Both the position numbers and the translations under genes were made by a program. From Streptomyces pluripotens (lineage in GTDB: Bacteria > Actinomycetota > Actinomycetes > Streptomycetales > Streptomycetaceae): a stretch of DNA of 64,000 nt. The stretch spans positions 3,844,001-3,908,000 of the forward strand of contig NZ_CP021080.1 in NCBI RefSeq assembly GCF_000802245.2, read 5' to 3'. Position 1 is the first letter of the stretch. Every line of letters begins with the position of its first letter. Positions 1-9,064 of this stretch are shown in pieces. Under the pieces are notes generated by a model. The model was not told the origin of the DNA and did not search any database. It saw nothing but the letters and a program-made list of their open reading frames with translations.

Positions 1-137
1 AGGCCGGGCGCGGCTGTGGGCAGGTAGACCGCCTGCGCCTGGCCCGTGGAGGTGCGCACCGGCGGCCGGGTCGTCTCGACCTTCCCGAAGAGGAATGACG
101 TGAAGGCGTCGGTGAGCACGGACAGCGGATCCCGCAT
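1..137 (-). CDS. VirB4-like conjugation/secretion ATPase, N-terminal fragment
   Basis: Only the first 45 codons are inside the window. The frame starts at ATG 137 and opens with MRDPLSVLTDAFTSFLFGKV, then a segment containing RTSTGQAQAVYLPTAAPGL. From memory this is how the actinobacterial ATP-binding proteins next to SCO6880-type genes begin; those carry VirB4/TraC-like ATPase domains further on. It lies 14 nt downstream of the SCO6880-like gene on the same strand, so it is probably the last visible gene of one operon. The catalytic part is outside the window, so the ATPase assignment rests on the N-terminus and context. Confidence 0.6.
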   Translation of the reverse strand, partial: MRDPLSVLTDAFTSFLFGKVETTRPPVRTSTGQAQAVYLPTAAPG

Positions 138-151
138 CTGCGAATCAGCCC

Positions 152-1711
152 CTACCTTCGGATGCCGGTGGCGAAGGGAAGTGTGTTCACGAAGGCGCGG
201 TGGTGCTCTCGGTCGCACCACTCCAGCTTGAGGTACGACTTGCCGGCGGAGGCCCTTATCGTGCGCTTGTCGCGGGCGAGGGTCTCCGGGGTACGGGCGG
301 AGACGGTGATGTAGCCGACCAGGTTGACGCCGGCGGCGCCGCTGGCGAGGTCCTCGCCGCGCTGGTCGAGACGGTTGTGGGCAGCGATGTCGCGGGGGTC
401 GACCGTGCGGTTCATCTTGGCGGCGCGGGACGCCTCGGCCACGTCGTTGGTCTTCTCGGTGAGCATCCGCTCGATGGCGACCTCGGTGGGTTCGAGGTCC
501 ATGGTCACGGCGACCGTACGGATGACGTCCGGGGTGTGGACGAGGAGGGGGGCCAGGAAGTTGACCCCCACCGGGGTCATCGGCCATTCCTTCACCCAGG
601 CGGTGGCGTGGCACCAGGGGGCGCGGGTGCTGGACTCCCGGGTCTTGGCCTGGAGGTAGGTGGGCTCCATGGCGTCCAGCTCGGCCGGCCAGGCGTTGCG
701 TTGGGTCATCGCCTGGAGGTGGTCGATGGGGTGGTCGGGGTCGTACATGGAGTGGATTAGGGAGGCCAGGCGTCCCTGCCCGAGGGGTTGCCGCACGCGG
801 ATGTCGGCCTCCTGCAGTCGCGAGCAGATGTCGGTCAGCTCGCGGGCCATGACGACGGCGAGCCCCGCGTCCCGGTCCAGTTTGCGCCCGGACTGCGGCC
901 GGGTCGCCCGGGCCATGGCATGTGCCTCGGCGGCCAGGTCGCGGGTGAAGTGCATGCAGGCGACGAGGTAGGCGCGGTGCTGCTCGCTGCTGGTGGACAC
1001 CATGGACTGCAGCTGGTCGTACGACCGCTGCAGCCATGCGGGGGAGCGCTGGTCGCCGCGTAGGGCGACGTCCTTGGCGTGTGCGTCCGGGTCGGCGGGC
1101 AGGGTGCGGGCGAGCATCTGCAGGCGGGTGACGAACCCGTCCCCGTTGGCCACGTGTTTGAGCAGTGTGCCGAAGCGGTCGACCAGGGCTTCTTGGTCCT
1201 CGGAGTCGCGCAGGCCGACACCGGGGCCCTCGATCTCGATGGCGGCGGTGACCGTCTTGCGGTCGGCGTGCAGCAGTACGGCGATCTCGTCCGGCCCGAA
1301 GGGCGCGGCGAGCCAGGTGATCCGCCCGATGCCGGGGGGCGGCCCGACTTCCACCTCGCGTCCGTCGAAGCCGGTGCCGGCCTCCATGGCGGCCGAACGG
1401 TAGTGGGCGCCGCCCTTGACGGTGCGCCGGTAGCTGCGGTTGATCTCGAACCACTTGTAGAAGGTGCGCTGCTTGTACGGCACGTAGACCGCGGCGAGCG
1501 CGAGCAGCGGGAAGCCCGTCAGCAGCACGATCCGCAGGGGCAGCACGGGAACGAGGAGGCCGCACATCATGCCGAGGAACGCGCCGGCGATGATCAGCGC
1601 GATCTCGCCGGACTCGCGGTTCCGGCCGACGAGGGCGTTCGGCCGGGCCCGGCCGATCAGATACGTACGGCGGGGCGTGAGCGGATGGGACAGGTGGGAC
1701 TCGGTCGTCAA
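152..1711 (-). CDS. SCO6880-family integral membrane protein
   Basis: The protein has 519 residues. Two adjacent membrane segments lie at about residues 36-75 (IIAGAFLGMMCGLLVPVLPL, then a second hydrophobic stretch ending in VYVPYKQRTF). A large soluble region follows, with no enzyme motif I recognise. The layout of a short two-helix anchor, a cytoplasmic domain and then a VirB4-like gene immediately downstream parallels the PrgI/VirB3 plus VirB4 pairs of Gram-positive type IV secretion systems, where the small protein anchors the ATPase at the membrane. The start overlaps the end of the upstream gene by 4 nt, indicating translational coupling. SCO6880 is the S. coelicolor family name I recall; the secretion role is inferred. 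Confidence 0.75.
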   Translation of the reverse strand: MTTESHLSHPLTPRRTYLIGRARPNALVGRNRESGEIALIIAGAFLGMMCGLLVPVLPLRIVLLTGFPLLALAAVYVPYKQRTFYKWFEINRSYRRTVKGGAHYRSAAMEAGTGFDGREVEVGPPPGIGRITWLAAPFGPDEIAVLLHADRKTVTAAIEIEGPGVGLRDSEDQEALVDRFGTLLKHVANGDGFVTRLQMLARTLPADPDAHAKDVALRGDQRSPAWLQRSYDQLQSMVSTSSEQHRAYLVACMHFTRDLAAEAHAMARATRPQSGRKLDRDAGLAVVMARELTDICSRLQEADIRVRQPLGQGRLASLIHSMYDPDHPIDHLQAMTQRNAWPAELDAMEPTYLQAKTRESSTRAPWCHATAWVKEWPMTPVGVNFLAPLLVHTPDVIRTVAVTMDLEPTEVAIERMLTEKTNDVAEASRAAKMNRTVDPRDIAAHNRLDQRGEDLASGAAGVNLVGYITVSARTPETLARDKRTIRASAGKSYLKLEWCDREHHRAFVNTLPFATGIRR

Positions 1712-3048
1712 CGCCCTTCACCTCCCGGGCGGTTGTTGCGGGTGTTGCTGGCGTGCGGAGTGTTGGTCGGGCTGGGCGCTCGTGGAGCGGGTGTGGCGGA
1801 GGGGACGGCTCCGCCGCCACCGGTGGCGGTACGGCTGCTGTGGGCGGCGACTCCGCTGGTGGCGGGGTTGACCGGGCGGGGCGTGCTGCTGCTCTGACCC
1901 CCTGCCGCCGTTCCGCCTCCGTTGTTGTCGGCGCGGGTGCTGTGGGTCCTGATGCCCTGGGCGACGAGGGTGGCGGGGGAGCTGATGGCAGCGGCGGCCT
2001 TGCCTTCGGCGCCCTGCATGATGCGGTTGTTGCGGGAGCCGGCGATCTCGTCGCCGAAGCCGGGAACGAAGCGGTAGATCATCGCGCTGGCGAAGATGGC
2101 GAGCAGGATGATGGCGAGGCCGGAGACGACGGCGGAGAAAGCGTCGGGCCCAGTGTCGCCGGAGAGCGCACCGGCGAGGCCGAGCACGATGACGATCACC
2201 GGTTTGACGAGGATGACGGCGATCATGATGCCCGCCCAGCGGCGGACGTGGCCCCACATGTTCTTGTCGACGAGCCCGGCGTAGACGACGGTGCCGAGCA
2301 GGGCGCCGACGTAGAGCAGGGCGGCGCGGATGACCAGCTCCAGCCAGAGGATGCCGGCGGCGAGGATGCTGACCAGCGAGACGACCACCAGCATGATCGG
2401 TCCGCCGCCGATGTCCGTGCTCTTGTTGAGAGCGCCGGAGAAGGTGCCGAAGAAGGTGTCGGCCTGGTCACCGGTGGCCTTGGCGAGGACGTCGGTGACC
2501 CCGTCGGTCGCCGACACCACGGTGTAGAGGATCAGCGGGGTGAAGGCGGAGGCCAGCACGGTGAGCCACAGGAAGCCGACGGCTTCTGAAATGGCGGTGG
2601 TGAGGGGCACGCCTCGTACGGCTCGCTTGGCGACGGCCAGCAGCCACAGCAGGAGGGTGAGGATCGTGGACGCGGCGAACACGATCGCGTACTGCTGCAG
2701 GAACTTCTGGTTGGTGAAGTCGACGTTCGCGGTCTCCTTCACGGCGTCACTGAGCTTCCCGATGGTCCAGGAAGCGGCGTCCGCGCAGCCCTTGGCGAGG
2801 GAGGACAGGGGGTCGAGGGTGTCGGTGAGGGGGTTTGTGGTGGTGCCGTTGAGGCCTTTATGGGAGCTGCCGGTGTTGTCTTTTTCGCAGAACTGCTTGG
2901 CAGGGCCGATTAGCAGGTCGCAGGGATTGCTGCTATTCGATGGTGTGGGCGTGGGGGCGGCGGCAGCACGTGTGGCCAGTAGCACGGCGTTTGTTTGTAC
3001 GATGATCGCCAGACCGGTGAGCTTTAGTACGCGACGGTTACCGGGCAT
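1708..3048 (-). CDS. TrbL/VirB6-like polytopic membrane protein
   Basis: The start ATG at 3048 is preceded by GGAGGG eight bases upstream; a longer open frame exists but lacks this site. The 446-residue product begins with a signal-like segment (about residues 8-24, ending in an Ala-rich stretch). A Cys-containing extracellular linker follows, then several strong membrane segments: about 120-140, 150-180, 220-245, 250-270, 285-310 and 330-355. The long Ser/Pro/Thr-rich tail is poorly conserved in type. Multiple central helices with a soluble tail resemble TrbL/VirB6 channel subunits of conjugation systems. It overlaps the upstream VirB8-like gene by 11 nt and the SCO6880-like gene by 4 nt. 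Confidence 0.65.
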   Translation of the reverse strand: MPGNRRVLKLTGLAIIVQTNAVLLATRAAAAPTPTPSNSSNPCDLLIGPAKQFCEKDNTGSSHKGLNGTTTNPLTDTLDPLSSLAKGCADAASWTIGKLSDAVKETANVDFTNQKFLQQYAIVFAASTILTLLLWLLAVAKRAVRGVPLTTAISEAVGFLWLTVLASAFTPLILYTVVSATDGVTDVLAKATGDQADTFFGTFSGALNKSTDIGGGPIMLVVVSLVSILAAGILWLELVIRAALLYVGALLGTVVYAGLVDKNMWGHVRRWAGIMIAVILVKPVIVIVLGLAGALSGDTGPDAFSAVVSGLAIILLAIFASAMIYRFVPGFGDEIAGSRNNRIMQGAEGKAAAAISSPATLVAQGIRTHSTRADNNGGGTAAGGQSSSTPRPVNPATSGVAAHSSRTATGGGGAVPSATPAPRAPSPTNTPHASNTRNNRPGGEGR

Positions 3049-3868
3049 AAGTAAACCCTCCGTACTGCTCGATGGCCTTGCTGATGTCGTCGGAGCTGGC
3101 GGCCTTGTCGTCACCTGGGACCGGCGCTGGTCCGTCTTTCTGACTGTCCGCGAGGATCTTCCAGTCACCATTGAGCCACTGCAGCTCGCACGTCCAGGTC
3201 TTCCAGGTGGATGTCACGGGGTTGGTGGATGAGTCGCCCGACATCCCGATAAGACCCATGTACCAGACTGACACTTCGGCTCTGGTGTTGGCGTATTGCA
3301 CGACCTTGGTGCCGATAGGGACTGTGCGTGACACAAAGGTGCTGCCCTTAGGAGGGCCGCCGTTGGCGTCGAGGCCCATCTTGCTAAGAAAGTCAGGCGA
3401 GTAGGCCCCGTCCATCGCGCCCTGAAGCTTCTTCGATGCTGTTGGCGTGTAGATCGTTTCGACGATTCTGTGTCGGCTGGCCTTGTTGAACATGCCGTCA
3501 GACCCCAACACCACCGCATAGTTGGCCGCCGCGCTCTGTGCCCCCTGCTTCGTGTGGGCGAATCCGGACGGAATGCCGCCGCTCTTCGTGTCCACCGGGC
3601 GTGTGCCCGAGGCCGCCGTTGAGGACGTCTGTGGCGCGGAACCCTTCCCTGACGAGCCGTCGGTAGACGAACCGCCTCCGCGGTTCGCGAAGGCGATCGC
3701 GGCGATGAGGAGGACGACCACGCCGACGACCGTGATCAGGCCGCGGGAGGAGGACCGGCCGGGTCGGCGAGGGGTGCTGCCGTAGGGGTCGCTCTCGGGC
3801 AGTCGGGTCCGGGTATGTCCGGTGTCGCCGTAGTCGGTGGTGTAGCCCTGTTCTTCTCCTGTGTTCAT
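3038..3868 (-). CDS. VirB8/TcpC-like bitopic membrane protein
   Basis: The 276-residue product has a short charged cytoplasmic N-terminus (about 1-43) and one membrane helix (about 44-62, LITVVGVVVLLIAAIAF). A Gly/Ser/Thr linker comes next, then a C-terminal domain of about 150 residues with alternating strands (AEVSVWYMGLIG, WKTWTCELQWLNGDWKILAD). The pattern of one helix followed by an NTF2-like periplasmic or wall-side domain is that of VirB8/TcpC assembly factors. Position inside the same operon supports this. No catalytic motif is visible. The fold assignment is inference from topology, so a structure prediction would be decisive. Confidence 0.6.
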   Translation of the reverse strand: MNTGEEQGYTTDYGDTGHTRTRLPESDPYGSTPRRPGRSSSRGLITVVGVVVLLIAAIAFANRGGGSSTDGSSGKGSAPQTSSTAASGTRPVDTKSGGIPSGFAHTKQGAQSAAANYAVVLGSDGMFNKASRHRIVETIYTPTASKKLQGAMDGAYSPDFLSKMGLDANGGPPKGSTFVSRTVPIGTKVVQYANTRAEVSVWYMGLIGMSGDSSTNPVTSTWKTWTCELQWLNGDWKILADSQKDGPAPVPGDDKAASSDDISKAIEQYGGFTYAR

Positions 3869-4043
3869 GCCGCGCGTGCCCCCTCCACCTTGTAGTCATA
3901 CGACGGTAGCCGTGCTGGTTCCCGCGCGGGCGCGGTGTGGTGACTCGACATCAGGGAGACGCAACCTCAGCCGGTGGGCACGACGGGTGGGTGGGGTGGA
4001 GGGGACGGCCGGGCGTGCCCGGGGCGGTGGGCGTGAGCGGGGG

Positions 4044-4352
4044 TCAGACCGCCATGCCGTACACGATGGTGAACAGGGTGCCGAGGGAGCCGATGATGAA
4101 GACCCCGGTGAGGCCGGCGATGATGAGGCCCTTGCCTTGTTCTGCGCTGAAGGTGTCACGCAGGGCGGTGGCGCCGATGCGCTGTTTGGCCGCGCCCCAA
4201 ACGGCGATGCCGAGGCAGAGGAGGATGGCTACGGCCATGACCACCTCGATCATCACCTTGGCCTCGTTGCCCAGGCTGCCGAAGGGGCCCCAGTCCGGAG
4301 CGATCCCGCCGATGATGGTGTTGATGTCTCCCTTGTCGGCCGCAAAGAGCAT
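4044..4352 (-). CDS. Small two-helix membrane protein, possible pilin-like (VirB2-like) subunit
   Basis: The chosen start is ATG 4352, preceded by AGGGG at an 11-nt distance; an overlapping upstream GTG at 4361 is possible. The 102-residue product has a short extracellular N-terminus containing GDINTIIGG and two membrane helices (about 35-58 and 72-95) separated by a short basic loop (AAKQRIGATALRDTF). Two-helix proteins of about 100 residues at the head of a type IV secretion operon are typically VirB2-like pilins, which suggests the role here. No signal peptide cleavage motif is obvious. It is the first gene of the minus-strand module, 175 nt upstream of the VirB8-like gene. Confidence 0.55.
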   Translation of the reverse strand: MLFAADKGDINTIIGGIAPDWGPFGSLGNEAKVMIEVVMAVAILLCLGIAVWGAAKQRIGATALRDTFSAEQGKGLIIAGLTGVFIIGSLGTLFTIVYGMAV

Positions 4353-4795
4353 GTAAGTCACCGCCCCTGGTGGGTAGTTCCGCAGGTACCTCTGCGGTGT
4401 GCAGAGGTCAGCCCTCATTGTCGCCGACAACGCCGCCAACGTATGTCGACTTGACGTCATTGGCCGGCGGGTTTCGTACGAATAGCTCGTACGGTTACTC
4501 TGTGTATCACGCCAGGTCACGCCGGGCAACGAGGTCGGACCGGAACCCGTCGTGTGGTCCGGTCGTTGTCCCCTTCTGCGGCCTGGCGCGGTTTCTGACG
4601 GCTGGTCGGGTGAGCCGTCGAGACGATGTTCTCACGGGTGATGGGGTGCGGGACGGTGACGGTCGGGGCGGTCGGCGGCGATGTGCGGGGAGCGGCCCGC
4701 TGCCTACCTGCTGGTCTAGGTGCCGGCGGCGGGGTGGTCGGCGCTGGTGCCGTTCGGCGGCTGGGTTTGCGGTCGCGTCAAGGGGGCTGGGGTGC
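4353..4795. other. Gene-free stretch upstream of the secretion-like module
   Basis: About 440 bases lie between the head of the minus-strand membrane operon and the 3' end of the TetR gene. I see no open frame with a credible ribosome site or coding bias. It should hold the promoter of the membrane operon and the TetR terminator, but no clear hairpin or -10/-35 pair stands out. Confidence 0.4.
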
Positions 4796-5419
4796 TCAGC
4801 GGGGCTTGAGGCCGTACAGCAGCAGGTGGACGTGTTCGTCCAGGCCGTCCAGGGCTGCCTCCGCGTCCAGCGCGCAGCTGGCGATGAGGGCGGCCAGGCC
4901 GTGCAGGCTCGCGGCGGCGACGGTGGTGATGTGCTCGGGGTCGCCCTGGATGATCTCGCCCCGCTCCTGGGCTGCGGTGAACATCCGGGTGAGGGAGCCG
5001 AGGGAGCGGTCGACGGCGCCTGCCAGCTGTGCGGAGCTGTCGGGATCGCGCTTGCGTGCGAACATCAGTTCCAGGAGTTCGGGGTTCTCGACGGCGAACC
5101 CGAGGTAGGCGCGCGCGAGGGCCGTCATTTGTTCCTCGAAGTCCCTGTCGGGATGGCCGGCGGCCGTGGTCAGGGCCTGGTGCAGGCGTTCGTAACCGTC
5201 CAGGGCCAGGGCGTCGAGTAGGGCCTGTTTGTCCTTGAAGTGCCGGCCGGGTGCGGCGTGGCTCACGCCGATGTCGCGGGCCAGTTCGCGCAGGGAGAGT
5301 GCGCCGGCCCCCTTCTCCCGCAGGGTGCGCTCGGCGCTTTTGAGCAGGGTGGCGCGTAGGTCTCCGTGGTGGTAGGGGCGGCTTGTGGGTGAGGGTGACC
5401 TGCGCGGCATGTGAACCAT
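4796..5419 (-). CDS. TetR/AcrR-family repressor with WHG-type C-terminal domain
   Basis: The N-terminal helix-turn-helix spans about residues 17-62 ([20 protein letters not shown], then [20 protein letters not shown]). The recognition helix [17 protein letters not shown] is characteristic of the TetR subgroup with the WHG ligand domain. The remaining 140 residues are the helical ligand-binding part. The gene is divergent from the short-chain dehydrogenase at 5,509, with about 90 nt between them, so it most likely represses that gene and itself. ATG 5410 is an alternative start. The ligand cannot be predicted. Confidence 0.85.
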   Translation of the reverse strand: MVHMPRRSPSPTSRPYHHGDLRATLLKSAERTLREKGAGALSLRELARDIGVSHAAPGRHFKDKQALLDALALDGYERLHQALTTAAGHPDRDFEEQMTALARAYLGFAVENPELLELMFARKRDPDSSAQLAGAVDRSLGSLTRMFTAAQERGEIIQGDPEHITTVAAASLHGLAALIASCALDAEAALDGLDEHVHLLLYGLKPR

Positions 5420-5465
5420 CGTATCCAGATGTTGCCAGTGCCAGCTTTGTTGGCGGCGTCACCAT

Positions 5466-5482
5466 TGTTGTCATTGACGACA
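5466..5482. promoter_or_regulatory. Candidate operator between TetR and SDR genes
   Basis: The short palindrome GTCATTGAC at 5470-5478 extends to TTGTCATTGACGA with one mismatch. It sits about 30 nt before the SDR start, in an unusually T-rich stretch for this genome with repeated GTTG motifs (5467-5495). The divergent position fits a TetR operator; this is inference from symmetry and location. Confidence 0.35.
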
Positions 5483-5508
5483 TTGTTGGCGTTGCCTACA
5501 TTGAGGGT

Positions 5509-6456
5509 ATGGCTGATCCGACCGAAGCGCGCGGCAGGCGCGGCAAGCACGACAAGTGGAACGCGACGTACCTCCCCGATCTGACCGGACGTACGGTCGT
5601 GATCACCGGAGCCAACAGTGGCATCGGCTTCGCCGCGGCCCGGGCGTTGGCCCGGGCCGGGGCACACGTGGTGTTCGCCGTACGGGACCTCGCACGTGGC
5701 GGCGCCGCCGCGGCGAAGGTGGGCGGCAGCACTGAGGTGCGCCGGCTCGACCTGGCCGACCTGGACTCGGTGCGTGAGTTCGCCGCCGGCTGGCAACGCC
5801 CGTTGGATGTGCTGATCAACAACGCGGGCGTGATGATGCTCCCGGAACAGCGGACCAAACAGGGCTTCGAGATGCAGTTCGGTACGAACCACCTTGGGCA
5901 CTTCGCGTTGACCAACCTGCTGCTGCCGCATGTGACCGACCGGGTGGTGACGGTCTCCTCCGGTCTGCACCGCGGGGGCGACGGCGTAATCCACTTCGCC
6001 GACGTGAACTTGACCGGCCGCTACTCCCCGACCCGCGCCTACGCCCAGTCCAAGCTGGCCAACCTGCTCTTCACGCTGGAACTCCAGCGCCGGCTGAGTG
6101 AGGCCGGCTCTGCCGTACGGGCCCTCGCGGTACACCCCGGCTATGCGGCCACCAACCTGCAGAGCCACACCGCGAATCCGCTGGCCCGGACCATCATGGC
6201 CGTCGGCAACAAGGTCCTCGCCCAGGATGACGAAGCAGGCGCCCTGCCCACCCTCTACGCGGCGTCCCAGGACCTGCCCGGAGCGGCCTACGTCGGCCCG
6301 GACGGGCTGGGCGAGATGCGCGGTGCACCGGCCCTGGTCGGCCGCAGTGCGGCGGCCAGCGATCCGGACGCGGCGCGGCGGCTGTGGACGCTGTCGGCAG
6401 AGTTGACGGGGGTGGCCTGGGGCGTCGAGATGGCCGCGCGGGACAGCCGGCCCTGA
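5509..6456 (+). CDS. Short-chain dehydrogenase/reductase (SDR)
   Basis: This is an NAD(P)-dependent oxidoreductase of 315 residues, the longer WW-domain-oxidoreductase/retinol-dehydrogenase-like type. Visible motifs are the cofactor-binding TGANSGIG at residues 33-40, NNAG at 104-107, the catalytic Ser in TVSSGL near 149-151, and YAQSK with Tyr178 and Lys182. The GXXXGXG fingerprint and an Arg-containing second strand (VRDLARG) favour NADPH. ATG 5509 follows GAGGG almost directly, so the message may be near-leaderless; an in-frame extension upstream lacks coding character. It is divergent from the TetR gene, which probably controls it. The substrate is unknown. Confidence 0.88.
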   Translation: MADPTEARGRRGKHDKWNATYLPDLTGRTVVITGANSGIGFAAARALARAGAHVVFAVRDLARGGAAAAKVGGSTEVRRLDLADLDSVREFAAGWQRPLDVLINNAGVMMLPEQRTKQGFEMQFGTNHLGHFALTNLLLPHVTDRVVTVSSGLHRGGDGVIHFADVNLTGRYSPTRAYAQSKLANLLFTLELQRRLSEAGSAVRALAVHPGYAATNLQSHTANPLARTIMAVGNKVLAQDDEAGALPTLYAASQDLPGAAYVGPDGLGEMRGAPALVGRSAAASDPDAARRLWTLSAELTGVAWGVEMAARDSRP

Positions 6457-6458
6457 TC

Positions 6459-6480
6459 CCGGTCCGTCCGCGCGGACCGG
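6459..6480. terminator. Hairpin after the SDR gene
   Basis: CCGGTCCG at 6459-6466 pairs with CGGACCGG at 6473-6480 around a 6-nt loop, starting 2 nt after the SDR stop codon. There is no T-run, as is usual for Streptomyces terminators. Confidence 0.5.
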
Positions 6481-6679
6481 CACCAGGGCCGGCTGTGCGG
6501 GATGTCTGAGCCGTCTGGTCCCTTCCGGTCGGCCGAACGGGTGGCCGGTGCACGTCACGGCGCGGTGGCGCACGCCGTGGCGTGCATCGGCTTGGCACCT
6601 TGAGCGCATCGCCGAGGCAGCCGGCCGCGCCGGTGGTCTCCTGGCGGCCGTCCCGTTCCCCGCGTGAAACGGACCTCTC

Positions 6680-8692
6680 GTGCGACGACGCAGTACTGCT
6701 CTGATCACCGCCATCCTGGCATCCCTTTCGCTGGGGGCCTCCTACGCACAGGCGACAGGGGGACCGCCTCCCGGGCACGACGTGCTGGAGCAGCGCGGTG
6801 TGGTGCGCAGCGGTAGCAGGCCCATCGCGGCGGCCGAGGTGACGCTGCTCCGGGCCGGGGACCACGCCGGCGCCGGTGCCACGCCGTTGGCCCGCACGCG
6901 CAGCGACGCCCACGGCCGCTTCAACCTCGCGTACCGGGTCCCCAGGGACCCGGACGCCGTGCTGTACCTGACCGCGGACACCGGTCCGTCCCGCACCCCG
7001 GGCCGCCACCGCCACGGGCACCGGGTCCGCCCGGTCCGACTGGTGGCGATGCTCGGCCAGGGCAAGCCCCCGGGCAAGGTGGTGCTCAACGAGCGCACCA
7101 CGGTCGCGGCCGGCTTCGCGATGGCGCAGTTCACGAGCGGAGGCGAGGTGGCCGGCCGCAAGCCCGGCCTGCAGAACGCGGCGGCCATCTCCCAGAACCT
7201 GGCCGACATCACCGACGGGGCGGTGGCCAGGACTCTGGCCACCGCCCCGAACGGCGACCAGACGTCCACCCTGCGCGCCTTCAACACGCTGGCCGACATC
7301 GTGTCCGGCTGCACCGCGGGGCAGACCTGCGACCCTCTGTTCCACCTGGCCCGGCGACCAGGGGCGACGGCGCCGCGGGAGACCTTCCAGTCCGTCGCGG
7401 ACATCGCCCGCGCACCGGGCAACCACGTGGCGGAGCTGTTCGCGCTGGCGGCTGGCCGGGACACCTACCAGCCCCTGCTGGCCGAGGCCCCCGACGCCTG
7501 GACCCTCGCCCTGCGCTACGTGGGGAACGGGCACGAGCTGGACGGACCGGGCAACGTCGCGTTCGACGCGGAGGGCACCGCCTGGATCGGCAACAACTAC
7601 GTGTACAACGCCGATCCCCTGCAGTCCGTCTGCGGCTCACGGCTGCTGTCCCGGTTGACGCCCAGCGGGCACGACGTCCCCGGCTCCCCCTATCAGGGCG
7701 GTGGACTGTACGGGGTGGGCTACGGCATCACCCTGGACCCCAAGGGCCACGTCTGGGCGGGTAACTTCGGCTTCCAGGGCAGGGGCTGCCCGAACGACGC
7801 CAGCCGCCTGTACCGCAGCGTCTCGGAGTTCACCCCCGACGGTCGGCCGCTGTCCCCGCCCAGCGGCTGGCGCAAGGGCGACATCCTCCAGCCGCAGGGC
7901 GTCGTCTCTGACCGGAAGGGCACCATCTGGGTCGCCAACTGCGGTGGCAGGAGCGTGACCAGGATTCCTCACGGGAACCCCGACCGGGCTCGGAACATCG
8001 CCCCTGGCGGCAACAGCATGATCAAGCCGTTCAGCGTCGCGGTGGACACCCGGGGGCGTGCCTGGGTCACCGGCAACGGCAGCAACGACGTGACGCTCCT
8101 GTCCCCGCAGGGCACGCCGCTCCGCACGGTCACCGGCGGCGGGATCAAGCGGCCCATGGGCATCGCCTCCGACAGCCTGGGCAACGTCTGGGTGTCCAAC
8201 GGCGGTGCGGTGGTGGCGCCCTGCGAGGGCACCACGCCGGCCATGGTGGCCGAGGCGATCAAGGACATCGTCACCCGTGACGTCGATGCGTCGGTCACCA
8301 TGATCCGACCCGACGGCAGTACGCCGGCCAAGCCGTTCGTCAACGACGGTCTGTTCCTGCCCTGGGGCATCGCCGTCGACGGCGACGACAACGTCTGGGT
8401 GGCGAACTTCGGCGGCCACCGCCTGGCCAACCTGTGCGGTGCCCGCACCTCCGCCTGCCCGCCCGGGCTCCACACCGGCGACCCGATCTCACCGGCCGCG
8501 ACCGGCTACACCAGCGATGGCCTGGAGCGCAACACCGGCATCCAGATCGACCCCTCCGGCAACGTCTGGCTCGCCAACAACTGGCGGAACATCCCCGTGC
8601 AGACCAACCCCGGTGGTCACGAGATGGTGGTGTTCGTCGGTCTCGCCGCGCCGGTGCGCACCCCCCTGCTGGGCACCCCGCGCCACCTCTGA
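6680..8692 (+). CDS. Secreted NHL/streptogramin-lyase-like beta-propeller protein
   Basis: GTG start and a 670-residue product. A signal peptide covers residues 1-27 (cleavage near SYAQA). A carboxypeptidase-regulatory-like beta-sandwich follows at about 35-120 (GVVRSGSRPIAAAEVTLL with DAHGRFNLAY), then a helical region. From about residue 275 to the end come repeated propeller blades with the signature G(N/K)VWVAN(F/N), for example GNVWVSNGGAVV, DNVWVANFGGHR and GNVWLANNWRN. Several Cys pairs suggest extracellular disulfides. Virginiamycin B lyase and NHL proteins share this fold, but without visible lyase residues I would not assign an activity. It stands alone between the SDR terminator and the DUF397 gene. 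Confidence 0.8.
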   Translation: MRRRSTALITAILASLSLGASYAQATGGPPPGHDVLEQRGVVRSGSRPIAAAEVTLLRAGDHAGAGATPLARTRSDAHGRFNLAYRVPRDPDAVLYLTADTGPSRTPGRHRHGHRVRPVRLVAMLGQGKPPGKVVLNERTTVAAGFAMAQFTSGGEVAGRKPGLQNAAAISQNLADITDGAVARTLATAPNGDQTSTLRAFNTLADIVSGCTAGQTCDPLFHLARRPGATAPRETFQSVADIARAPGNHVAELFALAAGRDTYQPLLAEAPDAWTLALRYVGNGHELDGPGNVAFDAEGTAWIGNNYVYNADPLQSVCGSRLLSRLTPSGHDVPGSPYQGGGLYGVGYGITLDPKGHVWAGNFGFQGRGCPNDASRLYRSVSEFTPDGRPLSPPSGWRKGDILQPQGVVSDRKGTIWVANCGGRSVTRIPHGNPDRARNIAPGGNSMIKPFSVAVDTRGRAWVTGNGSNDVTLLSPQGTPLRTVTGGGIKRPMGIASDSLGNVWVSNGGAVVAPCEGTTPAMVAEAIKDIVTRDVDASVTMIRPDGSTPAKPFVNDGLFLPWGIAVDGDDNVWVANFGGHRLANLCGARTSACPPGLHTGDPISPAATGYTSDGLERNTGIQIDPSGNVWLANNWRNIPVQTNPGGHEMVVFVGLAAPVRTPLLGTPRHL

Positions 8693-8705
8693 ACGGACCT
8701 GCGCG

Positions 8706-9053
8706 TCACCGCTCCACGGAGGCCACGAAGTGGTCGAACTCACCGGCCCGTACGCCGCGTACGAAAGCGTCCCACCGGCGGCGGTCGGTGGTGACCACGG
8801 TGTCCGGGGTGCTGGTCTCGCGCAGCCGCACGACGCCCTTCTCTCCGAAGGCGATCTCGATCGGTGAGGCGCCGCGCGCTCCCTGCCTGAGCGCGGAGAG
8901 GAGGGCGCCGAAGGCGGCGGGTGTGGCGCTGAGTACCGCCCCGCCGGGGTCGGCGGATTCGGTGAGGTGGATGGTTCCGGGTGTGGCGGCTATCTGGATG
9001 CAGGAGTTGCCTTCCGGGCAGTACGACGACCTCTGCCACGTGAGCGCGGGCAT
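8706..9053 (-). CDS. DUF397-domain protein, two repeats
   Basis: The start ATG 9053 lies 6 nt after AAGGAG; a GTG at 9068 overlapping the upstream stop is the alternative. The 115-residue product begins with ALTWQRSSYCPEGNSCIQIA, the DUF397 signature (W-x-KSSYS followed by a Cys and a beta-strand). It then repeats the strand-helix pattern in IEIAFGEKGVVRLRE and WDAFVRGVRAGEFD. DUF397 proteins form small partner genes of XRE/DUF5753 regulators in Streptomyces (bldB/whiJ-like systems), and this one overlaps such a gene. Since that partner is truncated, this gene may be orphaned. Confidence 0.85.
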   Translation of the reverse strand: MPALTWQRSSYCPEGNSCIQIAATPGTIHLTESADPGGAVLSATPAAFGALLSALRQGARGASPIEIAFGEKGVVRLRETSTPDTVVTTDRRRWDAFVRGVRAGEFDHFVASVER

Positions 9054-9064
9054 GTGCGACTCCT

